Positions 15,589 to 26,000 of a stretch of 34,105 bases of DNA are shown piece by piece. The position numbers and the translations under genes are program-made. A model generated the notes under the pieces. That model was not told the DNA's origin, did no database searches, and saw only the letters and a list, made by a program, of their open reading frames with translations. The DNA is from Clostridia bacterium (GTDB taxonomy: Bacteria; Bacillota; Clostridia; TANB77; CAG-508). The stretch covers positions 1-34,105 of the forward strand of contig CAAGQX010000153.1 of NCBI GenBank assembly GCA_900772235.1. Direction: 5' to 3'. Every line of letters begins with the position of its first letter. The stretch's first letter is position 1.

Positions 15589-18500
15589 TTATCTAAAATC
15601 TTTCCTATCGTAGTCTTGACTTTTGTTTTCCTCTGGTGTTTTTTCTTCTTGAACTTCATCATCATCCATTAGTTCATTATCTTTCTCATCTAGGTTTAGC
15701 ATTATATTTATATTATCCAATTTTTTAGTTTTTTCTTGAAGTTCTGATTCTTGATTAAAAGGAATTTCAATATCATTTTTTGCTGTTTCAAGTTGCCTCT
15801 CTGTTTCTTTTAATTCTACTGCCTTTCTTTCAACTCTTTTTTCTAGGTCTGCAAGTACATTATCAATTCTTGTTATATTTCCAAATTTATCTGTTCCTAG
15901 ATTAACAGTATGTGTAGCATTGCCTTTAAGTTCTAAACTAAATTCCCTGCTTACGAGATCTATTTTTAAAGACATCTTAAAGCCTCTATATTCTCCTATT
16001 TCTTCAGTTTCCATATTCTTTTTATTCTTGCATTGTTCTATTAATTCTGTTCCTGCATTCTCCTTATTGGTATAAATTTTTCCAGCTATTATCATTGGAG
16101 AAAATTTTTCTTCATTATCGCTTTGTGTATTATTATTTCTAATTACAATATCCTTTTTATAAGTTTCAATTTCTCCTTGTAATTCTTTTATTTTTTTAGG
16201 GTAAAACTTTGCTATCAAATCTTCCAGATTATATACTTGGCTTAAATAACTTTGTTTTAATAGTTTTAATTTTGCCACATCTGCCTCTAATTGTGTTTTT
16301 TCTATAATAAGTGGATTTCCTGCTGCTAAAGCCTTTACTTCTGCAACTGATAATACTTTCTCATCAATATCTTCTTCAGAACGAGATATTGCTTTTGATG
16401 TCATTATCTGTGTAATAAATTTCAATTTGTTTTGTATAAGTTGATATAAATACGCGTCAAATGTTCTTTCAGTTACATAGGTAAATATTTCAATTTTAGA
16501 ATTCTCATTTCCCTGCCTTATGCCTCTACCATTTCGTTGTGTTAGATCAGCAGGCCTCCACGGACAGTCTAAATGGTGTATAGCAACTAATTTCTGTTGT
16601 ACATTAGTTCCTGCACCCATCTTGCTTGTACTTCCAATTAAAACTCTTACATCTCCACTTCTAACTTTCGCAAATAGTTCTTTCTTTTTATTTTCATTTG
16701 TTGCATCGTGAATGAAAGCTATTTCATCTTCATTTACACCTTTTGATATTAGCTTTTGCTTAATATCATCATATACATTGAATTTACCATCCCCTTTGGG
16801 TGTAGATAAATCACAAAATACAAGTTGCGTTGATTTGTTTTGCTTTGTTTTATCATATATTTCATACAAATTATTTACACATAAATTCACTTTACTATTT
16901 TCAAAGTCTGGTAGCATTTCGTTTATTAATCTTTGATCAAGTGCTAGTTTTCTTCCTTCATTTGTGATAATAAGCATATTATCATCTTGTGCATTTACTT
17001 CGCCCTTTCTTATTCTTTCAGCTCGTTCTGCAAGATTTTGCACCATTTCTACTTGAATATCACTAGGTTTTGCAACTATTGTTTTATATACTGCCTCTGG
17101 TGTTGGTAAATTAAGTGTGTCAGCTGTTTGCACATCTGCTACTTCTTTAAAAAGTGCCATAAGTTCTGGTAGATTATAAAATTTAGCAAATCTCGTTTTA
17201 CTTCTATAACCTGTTCCCTCTGGATTTAATTCTATTGAATTTGCTGTTTCTCCAAAGGTACTTGCCCACGAATCAAATTGCAATAAGCCACTTTCTTTTA
17301 AGGTTTGGTATTGCAAATATCTTTGCATAGTATATAGCTCTACCATTGAGTTGCTAATAGGTGTTCCTGTTGCAAATACAATACCTTTTCCATCAGTAAG
17401 TTCATCAATATATTGACATTTCATAAATAAGTCAGAACTTTTTTGAGCCTCCGTTTGTGCAATTCCACTTACATTTCTCATTTTGGTATATAAGAATAAG
17501 TTTTTAAAATAGTGTGCCTCATCAACAAATAATCTGTCCACTCCGAGTTGTTCAAAAGTTATAAGGCTGTCTTTATTCGCTTGGTCATTTAATTTTTTCA
17601 GTCTTTCTTCGATTTTCTTCTTACTCTTTTCAAGTTGTTTTATTGAATAATATTCCCCATCATTATTTCTTAAATCCTCAATTCCTAAAGCCATTTCATT
17701 TATTTGTCTTTCTAATATTTTTTCCTGTCTTTCTTTTGATATAGGAATTTTCTCAAATTGTGAATGTCCAATAATTATTGCATCATATTCGCCTGTCGCA
17801 ATCTTTGAAATAAACTTTTTTCTATTATTCATTGCAAAATCTTTTTTTGTTGTAACCAAAAGATTTGCACTTGGATACAATTGTAAAAAGTCACTTGCAA
17901 ATTGTTCAATTATATGATTTGGTACTACAAATAAAGACTTATTGCAAAGTCCTATCCTTTTACTTTCCATAGCCCCGGCAACCATTTCAAATGTTTTACC
18001 TGCACCAACCTCGTGAGCTAGTAAAACATTTTTGCCATACAAAATTCTTGCTATTGCATTTACTTGGTGTTTTCGTAATATAATTTCTGGATTTATTCCA
18101 CCAAATTTTATATACTGTCCATCAAACTCTCTTGGTTTAATATTGTTGAATTTTTCATTATAAAGAGTAACTAGCCTTTCCCTTCTTTCTTGGTCTTTCC
18201 AAATCCATTCAACAAATTTGTTTTTAATTATTTCTTGTTTTGACTGTGCAATTGCAGTTTCTTTTTTATTTAAAACTTTTTTCTCATTTCCATCAATATC
18301 AATAACTGTATCAAATATTCTTACATCCTTTAAGTTTAATGTTTGTTCTATTATTTTGTAAGCATTTATTCTGCTTGTTCCATAAGTGTTATATGACTTT
18401 ACATTGTATCTATCTTCACTTTTATTTGCTATGTTCCATTCAGATGTATAATCAGAATAATGCACTTTCACTTTGGATTGCACATAATAGCTAGGTTTTA

Positions 18501-21500
18501 ATAAGTCAAAAATAAATTCTTCTATATCACTTGCAGGAATCCAAGTTGCTCCTAATCTAACGCTTATTTCACTAGCACTTAAATCTTTTATTTTAACTCT
18601 TTCGAGAGCTTTAACATTTATTTCATATTCTTTATTATTTTGAGCAAATTCTTGTGCTATTCTTAATTTTTGTCTTACATTTCCAGAAAGATATTCATCA
18701 GCTGTTACATACTCTTTTGTCATTGGATCTTTATATATGCTACCCTCCAACTCTTTAATCAACTGTTCTTTTTCCTTTCCAGTAAGTTTAGACATATATT
18801 CTAAATCTACACAAGCCTTTTCCGTTACAGATAAAATTAAAGCGTCAACAGCACTATCGGCTTTTGACACTTGTTTATTTGGTTTTATAGTTCTTTTATA
18901 GAACATATCTGCTTTTCTTACAAACTCTCTATCTTTATCTAACACTTCAAGTGAACACAATAGAAAATAGCTATCATCTTGTGAAAATGCTCTTTCATTT
19001 GATTTACTATTTATTATTCCATATTTCTTTGTAAAGCTATCATATAATCTTGAAAGTTTTGCTTGTTCTATTTGTATTTCTTCATCTGATCCATCATCTG
19101 TTTGTAATTCTATTAGAGTTCTTAAAGTATCTCTAATTTCTATCATACCTTTTATTCGGCTTATAGATGTTACTGGTAAATTCTGAAGATACATTCGACT
19201 ATTCTCACGAAAATATACTTGATTTTCTACTATTGTATAACTAAAATTTCTTACATTAGAACTTGCTGGAATACTTATTTCCTCTTGTTCATCTAAATTA
19301 TCTATTTGATAGTCTTCTATTTGTGCTGTAATATTTTCTATTGCATTGTCTAATTGTTCTTCTAATGAAATATCATAATTAGGGTTACAAGTTGTATCTA
19401 TTCCAAACTGTGTTGTACAAGTTTCCATCTTTCCTAGAATCATATCTGGATTATCCACAAAATATTTATTCATTTTTATTCCATTTTCATTAGTTGAAAG
19501 TTCTACCCAGTCATCTTCTAAATCCACTAACTTATCTCGTTTCTTTAAAAAGATAATGTCTGATGTTACAACTGTATTAGCATTTTTCTTAAATGTATTA
19601 TTGGGTAGTCTTATAGCTCCTATAAATTCAGCTCTTTGCGATATATATTTTCTAGCTTTACTACCAATTTTATCTAATGTGCCTTTGCTAGTTATGAATG
19701 CTATAATTCCATTTGGTCTTACTTTATCAAGGGTTTTTGCGAAAAAATAGTCGTGAACTGGAAATTTATTTTTATCATATCGTTTATCTGCTAATTTATA
19801 ATCGCCAAAAGGAACATTTCCCACAGCTACATCAAAGAATGCATCTGGCAATTCAACTTCTTCGAAACCTTTTATCGCTATTGTATTTTTTTGATATAAC
19901 TGTCTTGCAATTCCTCCCGATATTGAATCAATTTCTACTCCATAAATTTTACATTCTGCTAACTCTTTGGGTAATAATCCAAAGAAATTACCTACTCCAC
20001 AAGATGGCTCTAAAATATTACCTCTTTCAAGTCCCATCTTTTTTAATGCTTTATAAATGGACTTTATAACTACTGGAGGTGTGTAAAATGCTGTAAGGGT
20101 AGAATTTTTTGCTTCTTTATATTCTTTTTCAGTTAGTAATTCCTTTAATTCATTATATTCACTTAACCATTCATCTTTTCTTGAATCAAAAGCCTCTGGT
20201 ATTCCTCCCCAACCAACATATTGTGCTAATTTTTCTTGTTCTTCAGGTGTTGCATATCTATTTTCTTCATCACATTTTTTTAATATCTTTATAGCTTCTA
20301 TATTTCTTTTATATTTTTCTTTTTTTGAACCTTCTCCTAAATTGTTATCTATAATTTCATAATTATTTCTTTCACTGATAGGAATTTCAGGATGTAAGTC
20401 AAAATACTCTATCTTGTTTTTTCTTTTAGTCTTAATTTTAGGAATTTCTATCTTTGTATCTTTTATTGTAATGTTAGGTTTTTCATCTGTAATTTTTTCT
20501 TTGATTTCAGCTACTTCAATTGTACTGTTTTCTTCTGTTTCTGGAATATCTGTAACAGCATCAGCTCTATTACTTTCTTTTAAATGGTCATTAAACGGAT
20601 TTTCTTTAGCCTTTTTATCAAATTCTTCATAACTAAGTTGCTTTGTAAATAAAGGAAATTTAGCATCTGCAAGTGTTACTTGTTTATCTGTTACATTTGT
20701 AATTTCATATTCCTCGTTTCCAAGAAATACATTATCTCCAATTTTATAAATATAATTTTCCTCAGCTGCATTTTCCTTTGTTTCTTCTATATTTTCTATA
20801 ACAGATTCATTTTTTTCTAACCATTTTTTATATTCCTCTTTTTCCTTACTATTCAAATATCTATCATCACTTATTAGTTGTCTTATTCTTTTTTCAGCCT
20901 GTAACCATTTTATTAAATATTTAGGACTATTATCTTCATATCCTCTTGAAAGTAATATTCCTTTACTGTTGTAGTCCATTGAATTTCCAAATTCATCTGC
21001 ACTACGCCCTCCTATTCCATAAACATTTTTTAAATAATTAGCATTTTCTGTACTATCTAAATTTTCTGATAAATTCTTATATATTTCAAATTTACCATTT
21101 TGAATCTGGTTTCCCTCTCGTAGTACACTATCTATCATTTCCTGTGTAAAAGAAAAAACAGAAGTATTTGTTACTTCTGCTTGTATTATATTACCTATTT
21201 GTTCTTGCTCATCCAACAAACCAGTTTTATCTAAAAAAATCTCTCCTGTCTTTACCATAGTTATAAGGTTATCTGTTACAGTGTCCCAACTAATTAAACT
21301 ATCTGCATTTCTCGTTAGATAATTGCCTTTCCAAAAGTCTACTCCACTATTGAATGTTTTATATCCTACCTTTACATCATTTTTTATAATAAACTCTGTA
21401 TATGCTTCGCCAAATACTTTATTTACATACTGTTTACACTTTTCGACATCTTTTTCATTTTCATTTATGAACTTGTTTATTTCAGTTATTTTATTAGATA

Positions 21501-22776
21501 TATTAGGTGCATTTCTTATTATTTCTTTTATTAAATCCTTATCTTGTATCTCTGGTATCTCTGGATTCTTTATATAATCCGTTCTAGTTTTTAGTTGTAA
21601 ATCAGCTCCCTTACCACTTGTTCCTCTGCTATCATCTTGCAATTGTTCATTAAGCCCACCCACTTCATCTGGTCTTGTGCTTTCAATTCCTCTGTTATAT
21701 TCTCTTTCTCCTGCAATTTCTTCATTATTTGTTCTATCATTTCTGTTGCTTTGTTCTGAATTTCCTCCAAGTGTTCTGCCAGAGTATTGTTCACTTTGAG
21801 CATTGTATATTCGCCCCTTTTGTGTTCTTTCAGATAGTTCAATCTCATTATTGCGTATTTCCCTGTCGGTAATATTTTCTTTCTCATTGTTATATTTGGT
21901 ATTAGATAATCCCCTACTTGTCTGTATTCTAGTTTTTCCATCTTCTATTCCTCCTTTTTCATTATTTATATTATTATCATAATCTTTTATATCACTTTTT
22001 ACAAATGTGCGATTTTGTCTTATTTCTTCTAATTTTAGATTTCTTATAGTTAATGCTATCTCTCTTAATCCATTTTCAGCTATATCTGATATTGCTGTTC
22101 CAATCGTAGTTATTAGTTTAGTAGAATTAAAATATTTTAAGATAGAAAATTCTTTTTTATCTATCTCATCATTTGCATTTATACCACATCTATTTAAAGT
22201 CATGTATGCTACACTTGCCCATACAAAAGTTTTAGTTAGAGCTTCAATTTCACTATCAGAAAGTTTTTCTAGTCTTGATCCCTTTTTGCTTTCAATTATT
22301 TCGGTTATATAGTCTGTTATATTATCTTCTACCATATTGAATGTTGAGGAAAAAATTGCTTGTTCAAAACTACTATTTGCTAAATCCCCTCCAAATTTGT
22401 TTTCCAATGCCTCTATTATTTCAGTTTGATATTTCTTCTCTGCTTTCCACAAATGATATTGTGTTCCCATATAATTATGAGTATCTGTTAAGTCAAATAC
22501 AAATCTTAATGGTAATGGACTATCTTCTTTCGCAAATATTGCAATTCCAGCTGTTCCTTTATTTACCCACCTTTTCGGTTTTACTTTATTATTCCATTCC
22601 TGCATTTCTGCACAAGCTATTGAGTTTGGTTTTTGAGCATATATTAAAATTTGATTATCAAAACTATATTTAAAATTATGCGAGGCACATTTTAGAAATT
22701 TAATCCAATTATCTTCATTTTGACCAACATTTTCTATTGTCTGACTGTATATTTGCCTTACTTCATAAAATTTCAA
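15589..22776 (-). CDS. Giant N6-adenine methylase / SNF2-like helicase of the element
   Basis: A 2395-residue protein typical of Tn1549/CTn elements. Layout: an N-terminal region (about 1-250, FDNQILIYAQKPNSIACAEM, ArdC-like); a low-complexity charged stretch (about 275-410) that overlaps the nested tnpV-like gene; an adenine-methylase domain (EPSCGVGNF near 925, GNVPFGDYK near 987); a long middle part; then an SF2/SNF2 helicase with Walker A HEVGAGKTFEM near 1592, DEAH in LFVDEAHYFKNL near 1750, ATGTPISNSMVELY, and the C-terminal motifs STSKMGAGTNVQ and QRNGRGIRQGNENS near 2060-2090. A coiled, acidic tail ends it. The start is TTG at 22776, 8 bases after AGGAGG; an upstream GTG is inside the ribosome site. 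In this very long frame I found no CGG codon. It may modify and unwind the element DNA, perhaps to escape restriction (inference). Confidence 0.93.
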   Translation of the reverse strand: MKFYEVRQIYSQTIENVGQNEDNWIKFLKCASHNFKYSFDNQILIYAQKPNSIACAEMQEWNNKVKPKRWVNKGTAGIAIFAKEDSPLPLRFVFDLTDTHNYMGTQYHLWKAEKKYQTEIIEALENKFGGDLANSSFEQAIFSSTFNMVEDNITDYITEIIESKKGSRLEKLSDSEIEALTKTFVWASVAYMTLNRCGINANDEIDKKEFSILKYFNSTKLITTIGTAISDIAENGLREIALTIRNLKLEEIRQNRTFVKSDIKDYDNNINNEKGGIEDGKTRIQTSRGLSNTKYNNEKENITDREIRNNEIELSERTQKGRIYNAQSEQYSGRTLGGNSEQSNRNDRTNNEEIAGEREYNRGIESTRPDEVGGLNEQLQDDSRGTSGKGADLQLKTRTDYIKNPEIPEIQDKDLIKEIIRNAPNISNKITEINKFINENEKDVEKCKQYVNKVFGEAYTEFIIKNDVKVGYKTFNSGVDFWKGNYLTRNADSLISWDTVTDNLITMVKTGEIFLDKTGLLDEQEQIGNIIQAEVTNTSVFSFTQEMIDSVLREGNQIQNGKFEIYKNLSENLDSTENANYLKNVYGIGGRSADEFGNSMDYNSKGILLSRGYEDNSPKYLIKWLQAEKRIRQLISDDRYLNSKEKEEYKKWLEKNESVIENIEETKENAAEENYIYKIGDNVFLGNEEYEITNVTDKQVTLADAKFPLFTKQLSYEEFDKKAKENPFNDHLKESNRADAVTDIPETEENSTIEVAEIKEKITDEKPNITIKDTKIEIPKIKTKRKNKIEYFDLHPEIPISERNNYEIIDNNLGEGSKKEKYKRNIEAIKILKKCDEENRYATPEEQEKLAQYVGWGGIPEAFDSRKDEWLSEYNELKELLTEKEYKEAKNSTLTAFYTPPVVIKSIYKALKKMGLERGNILEPSCGVGNFFGLLPKELAECKIYGVEIDSISGGIARQLYQKNTIAIKGFEEVELPDAFFDVAVGNVPFGDYKLADKRYDKNKFPVHDYFFAKTLDKVRPNGIIAFITSKGTLDKIGSKARKYISQRAEFIGAIRLPNNTFKKNANTVVTSDIIFLKKRDKLVDLEDDWVELSTNENGIKMNKYFVDNPDMILGKMETCTTQFGIDTTCNPNYDISLEEQLDNAIENITAQIEDYQIDNLDEQEEISIPASSNVRNFSYTIVENQVYFRENSRMYLQNLPVTSISRIKGMIEIRDTLRTLIELQTDDGSDEEIQIEQAKLSRLYDSFTKKYGIINSKSNERAFSQDDSYFLLCSLEVLDKDREFVRKADMFYKRTIKPNKQVSKADSAVDALILSVTEKACVDLEYMSKLTGKEKEQLIKELEGSIYKDPMTKEYVTADEYLSGNVRQKLRIAQEFAQNNKEYEINVKALERVKIKDLSASEISVRLGATWIPASDIEEFIFDLLKPSYYVQSKVKVHYSDYTSEWNIANKSEDRYNVKSYNTYGTSRINAYKIIEQTLNLKDVRIFDTVIDIDGNEKKVLNKKETAIAQSKQEIIKNKFVEWIWKDQERRERLVTLYNEKFNNIKPREFDGQYIKFGGINPEIILRKHQVNAIARILYGKNVLLAHEVGAGKTFEMVAGAMESKRIGLCNKSLFVVPNHIIEQFASDFLQLYPSANLLVTTKKDFAMNNRKKFISKIATGEYDAIIIGHSQFEKIPISKERQEKILERQINEMALGIEDLRNNDGEYYSIKQLEKSKKKIEERLKKLNDQANKDSLITFEQLGVDRLFVDEAHYFKNLFLYTKMRNVSGIAQTEAQKSSDLFMKCQYIDELTDGKGIVFATGTPISNSMVELYTMQRYLQYQTLKESGLLQFDSWASTFGETANSIELNPEGTGYRSKTRFAKFYNLPELMALFKEVADVQTADTLNLPTPEAVYKTIVAKPSDIQVEMVQNLAERAERIRKGEVNAQDDNMLIITNEGRKLALDQRLINEMLPDFENSKVNLCVNNLYEIYDKTKQNKSTQLVFCDLSTPKGDGKFNVYDDIKQKLISKGVNEDEIAFIHDATNENKKKELFAKVRSGDVRVLIGSTSKMGAGTNVQQKLVAIHHLDCPWRPADLTQRNGRGIRQGNENSKIEIFTYVTERTFDAYLYQLIQNKLKFITQIMTSKAISRSEEDIDEKVLSVAEVKALAAGNPLIIEKTQLEADVAKLKLLKQSYLSQVYNLEDLIAKFYPKKIKELQGEIETYKKDIVIRNNNTQSDNEEKFSPMIIAGKIYTNKENAGTELIEQCKNKKNMETEEIGEYRGFKMSLKIDLVSREFSLELKGNATHTVNLGTDKFGNITRIDNVLADLEKRVERKAVELKETERQLETAKNDIEIPFNQESELQEKTKKLDNINIMLNLDEKDNELMDDDEVQEEKTPEENKSQDYDRKDFR
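21591..21941 (-). CDS. TnpV-like gene nested in another frame of the methylase-helicase gene
   Basis: A 116-residue protein read on the same strand but one base out of step with the giant gene. It has its own signals: AAAGGAGG, 8 bases, then ATG. The protein begins MEKLEYRQVGDYLIPNI and continues with KYAIMRLNYLKEHKRGEY and NITEELKAQDQMKWVGLMNN, which match the TnpV family as I know it (small helical transposon proteins of unknown role). The host protein is low-complexity over the same stretch (residues about 279-396), as expected if the nested frame is the conserved one. Translation would be from an internal start on the same mRNA. Confidence 0.75.
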   Translation of the reverse strand: MEKLEYRQVGDYLIPNITMRKKILPTGKYAIMRLNYLKEHKRGEYTMLKVNNTLAEHLEEIQNKATEMIEQIMKKLQEKENITEELKAQDQMKWVGLMNNCKMIAEEQVVRELIYN

Positions 22777-22788
22777 TTTTAACACCTC

Positions 22789-23007
22789 CTACTCATTATT
22801 CACAAAAAATTGCCATAAACTTTTATCCTCTATTGCATCTTGCATTTTCCATATCATTTCTATATCTTTCATCGAAATTTTATCTGTTTCAGGCAATTTC
22901 CTTAAATCCTTAACTTTAACATTCATAATATCTTTTTCGTTTTTTATATTTATCTTATTCAGTTTTATATATAATTTATTTTTTTGATTAGCTGTATATT
23001 TTGTCAT
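22789..23007 (-). CDS. Small basic protein before the methylase-helicase gene
   Basis: A 72-residue protein, ATG behind AGGTGTAAG. Basic and helical (LYIKLNKINIKNEKDIMNVK, LPETDKISMKDIEMIWKM). No motif recognised. Its end carries the ribosome site of the giant gene, 12 bases from that start, so the two are probably coupled. Confidence 0.65.
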   Translation of the reverse strand: MTKYTANQKNKLYIKLNKINIKNEKDIMNVKVKDLRKLPETDKISMKDIEMIWKMQDAIEDKSLWQFFVNNE

Positions 23008-23029
23008 CTTACACCTGCTTTCATAAATT

Positions 23030-23055
23030 AAGGTGGCCTTTTAAAAAGCCACCTT
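23030..23055 (-). terminator. Hairpin after the surface protein gene
   Basis: A perfect 8-bp stem (AAGGTGGC at 23030-23037 and GCCACCTT at 23048-23055), extendable through TTTT/AAAA in the loop, lies between the adhesin stop and the next gene. The T-tract on the minus strand is weak, so partial termination is more likely than full. Confidence 0.5.
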
Positions 23056-23060
23056 GTATT

Positions 23061-26000
23061 TTATTTTCTTTTTTTACTTTTTCTCTTTTTAATCACAATT
23101 GCAACAACTGCAAGACCTATTGAAGAAAGCAATAATATTATTTTGTATATAAATGAATTGCTTTGGTATCCTGTTTTTGGAGTTTCAATTTTCTTATTTG
23201 CAAACTCGAAACTATATATTGAGTCTTTATTCTCCAATTGAGTATTATCAACAAATACACCTTTATCATTTATTTCAATTTTAATAATTTTATCTGACTT
23301 ATTGTAATTCTTTGGTGCTGACAATTCTTTGCAGAAATATACTCCATATCTTAAATTATCAAATTCTACAAATCCTTCCTTTTTGTTTGATTTGTATTCT
23401 TTTATTAGTTTTGTGCATTCTTCATCTTCATATAGTCCAAATGTGAATTTATCTCTTATTACCTCTTTTGTTTCTTCATCAATCTTTACTAATCTTATAT
23501 TTGTTAGAATTGGCATATCTTTCATAACAACTCTTTGTGTTTCTTTATCTGGAGTAACTACAAATTCTATTTTTTCAGCTATCTCAAATCCATACGGAGA
23601 TATTTTTTCAATTAAAGTGTATTTTTTATTTTCTTCTAAACCACTTACTATATGTGGCTCTTTAGTAGATGTCCATTCTTCTATAATATTCCCTTGTTCA
23701 TCTACTATTTGTAATTCAGCACCTTCAAGTTCTTCTCCTGTTGTTAAATCAACTTTTGATATTTCAACAACTTTATCTATCATTTGAACTCTTTGCCCAT
23801 CTTTTATGTTCTCTACTGTGAATTTTATTGCAGTTGCAATTACTTTACCTTCTGGTGCAAATTCTTCTATTAGAGTGTATTCTTTACCTGCTATTAGTCC
23901 TTCTATTTTGTGTTCACTTTCTGTTGATGTCCAAGTGTCTATAACATTATTCATTTCATCAACAATTTTTAATTTTGCACCTACAATCTCCTTTTCGCCA
24001 GTTATATCTGTTTTTGAGATAGAAACTAATGTTGTTATATTATCTATATTTAATATTTGTTCATAAATTTTTTGAATTTCATCTTTTTGTTCAAATTTCA
24101 CTTCATATTTTTTGCTATCCAACACAAGCCCAGATAATGTTTCAATTTCTTCCACTTCGTATATTCCAATAGGTAGATTTTCAACTTTTAAGTTTCCATC
24201 TTTGTCTAAATTGTATTCTCCTATCACTGTTCCTTTTTCATATATAATGCTGTTATCTGCTTTATCAATTATATCTTCTTTTGCTGAAATTCTAAATTTT
24301 ATATTGCTAAAATCTTGTATATCTATAAGTGATAAATCTACATTATCTCTTAATATAATGTTTTTATCTATTATTAGTGTTCCAGTAGGTTGTTCATTTT
24401 TTACTACTACCTCTGCAACATAATCGTTTTCTTGATCTTTATCATAATCTCTTATGTTTTCAATTTTAAATTCTACTGGTTTATCTAGTTGTAAGAAACC
24501 TATCGGAATACATATCTCATATACTTCATAAGAACCCACTTCAAGTTTTAAAGGAGTAGTTACTGTTCCTTTTTCATCATTATTTGAATTATAACTCTTT
24601 TCAGGAACAATTATATTGTCAGAATTTGTTGTAAAGCTATCATATACTGTATTTCCTACTTTTTGAGTAACAATATCTCCCTTTTTATATATTAACTTTC
24701 CATTGCCTCTATCATAAATATCTGCTGTTGCTCTTATTTTAAAAGTAGCACTTGAAGCTGACACTAATTTTCCTGTTTTTAAATCCCTTTTCAAAAGTCT
24801 TACATAAGTTTCTAACTGTTCATTATTTATATAAATATTTTTTACTTTCTTTTCTATTTCTTTAATTTCTGATTTATCATTTGTTATAGAAAAATAAAAA
24901 TCAGTTGCTGTTTCAAAATCTTTTGGAGTTGCCGTTTCCTTTCCTATATATTTTCCAAAAGGTAAATCCTTTGTATAGCAATCTCCATTATTGTCTGTTG
25001 TTATTTTATCATAATCTGGTGCAATCTTTTGTGCCTCTGCCACTCTACTTTTATTAACATTTACTTTGTTTCCTTTTCTGTCTATTCCATTCCAAATTTC
25101 TTCGTATGTGTAACCTGCTTTGTATGCTTTTTCAACTTCACTCGCTAGTTTAATAGTAAACTCAACATTTGCAAGTCCTTTTACTTCTCCTGACTGTGAT
25201 TTTATTCCACTTTTAAATATGTGTATCTTTTGTTTTTTCACTTTTTCTTTACTTGTTACACTATTTACAATTATTTTTTCATTTTGATTTTTATATTTTA
25301 TTTCAATTTTATATTCATTTGTATCTAATAGATAGCCTTTTGAACTTGCTATTTCTTTGCAAATATAGTTGCCCATTGGAAGTCCAGTTATTTGCTCTGT
25401 TTTTCCCTCTTTGTTCATAACTCTATTTGCAACTCTATCTCCATTTGAATAATATTTTACTGTTCTAGCTTTATTGTATATATCTTCAGCTGCATAAAGT
25501 TCGTAAATTGCTCCCTCAAATGTTGCATCCCCTTGTGCTTTTTGATTTGTTTCACTATCTACTTTTACAATATCTAGTGTTCCTCTTGGTTCATCATTTT
25601 CGACTTTTAAAGTCACTGTAGTATTTGGCTTTACTTCTACTTTATATGTTTCTGTATTTAATAAATAGCCTTCACTACTTGTCTTTTCCTTTACTGTATA
25701 TATACCTTTTTTAAGTTTTTCTAATTTTATTTTTCCATTTTTTACTGTAACATCTCCATTATAACTTTTTCCATTTACGGTAAATACTGTACCATCCACT
25801 AAATCCCCATTTTTATTTGTTTTTATAATTTCCAAATCTCCTAATTGCTCGATTTTAAGATTTAAAGACATACTTACTGGATCATTATAATCAAGTGAAT
25901 ACAATTGATTCTGTACCTTATCTTCAAATGTGAAGTATATTGTTGTATCTTTATCTACTGTTTCTTCTTTAATACAACCCCAATTTTTCATCATCTTATC

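Noticed and set aside
19713..20069. Long open frames on the plus strand inside the methylase-helicase and elsewhere
   Set aside because: They are antisense shadows of AT-rich genes, with hydrophobic nonsense composition and no ribosome sites.
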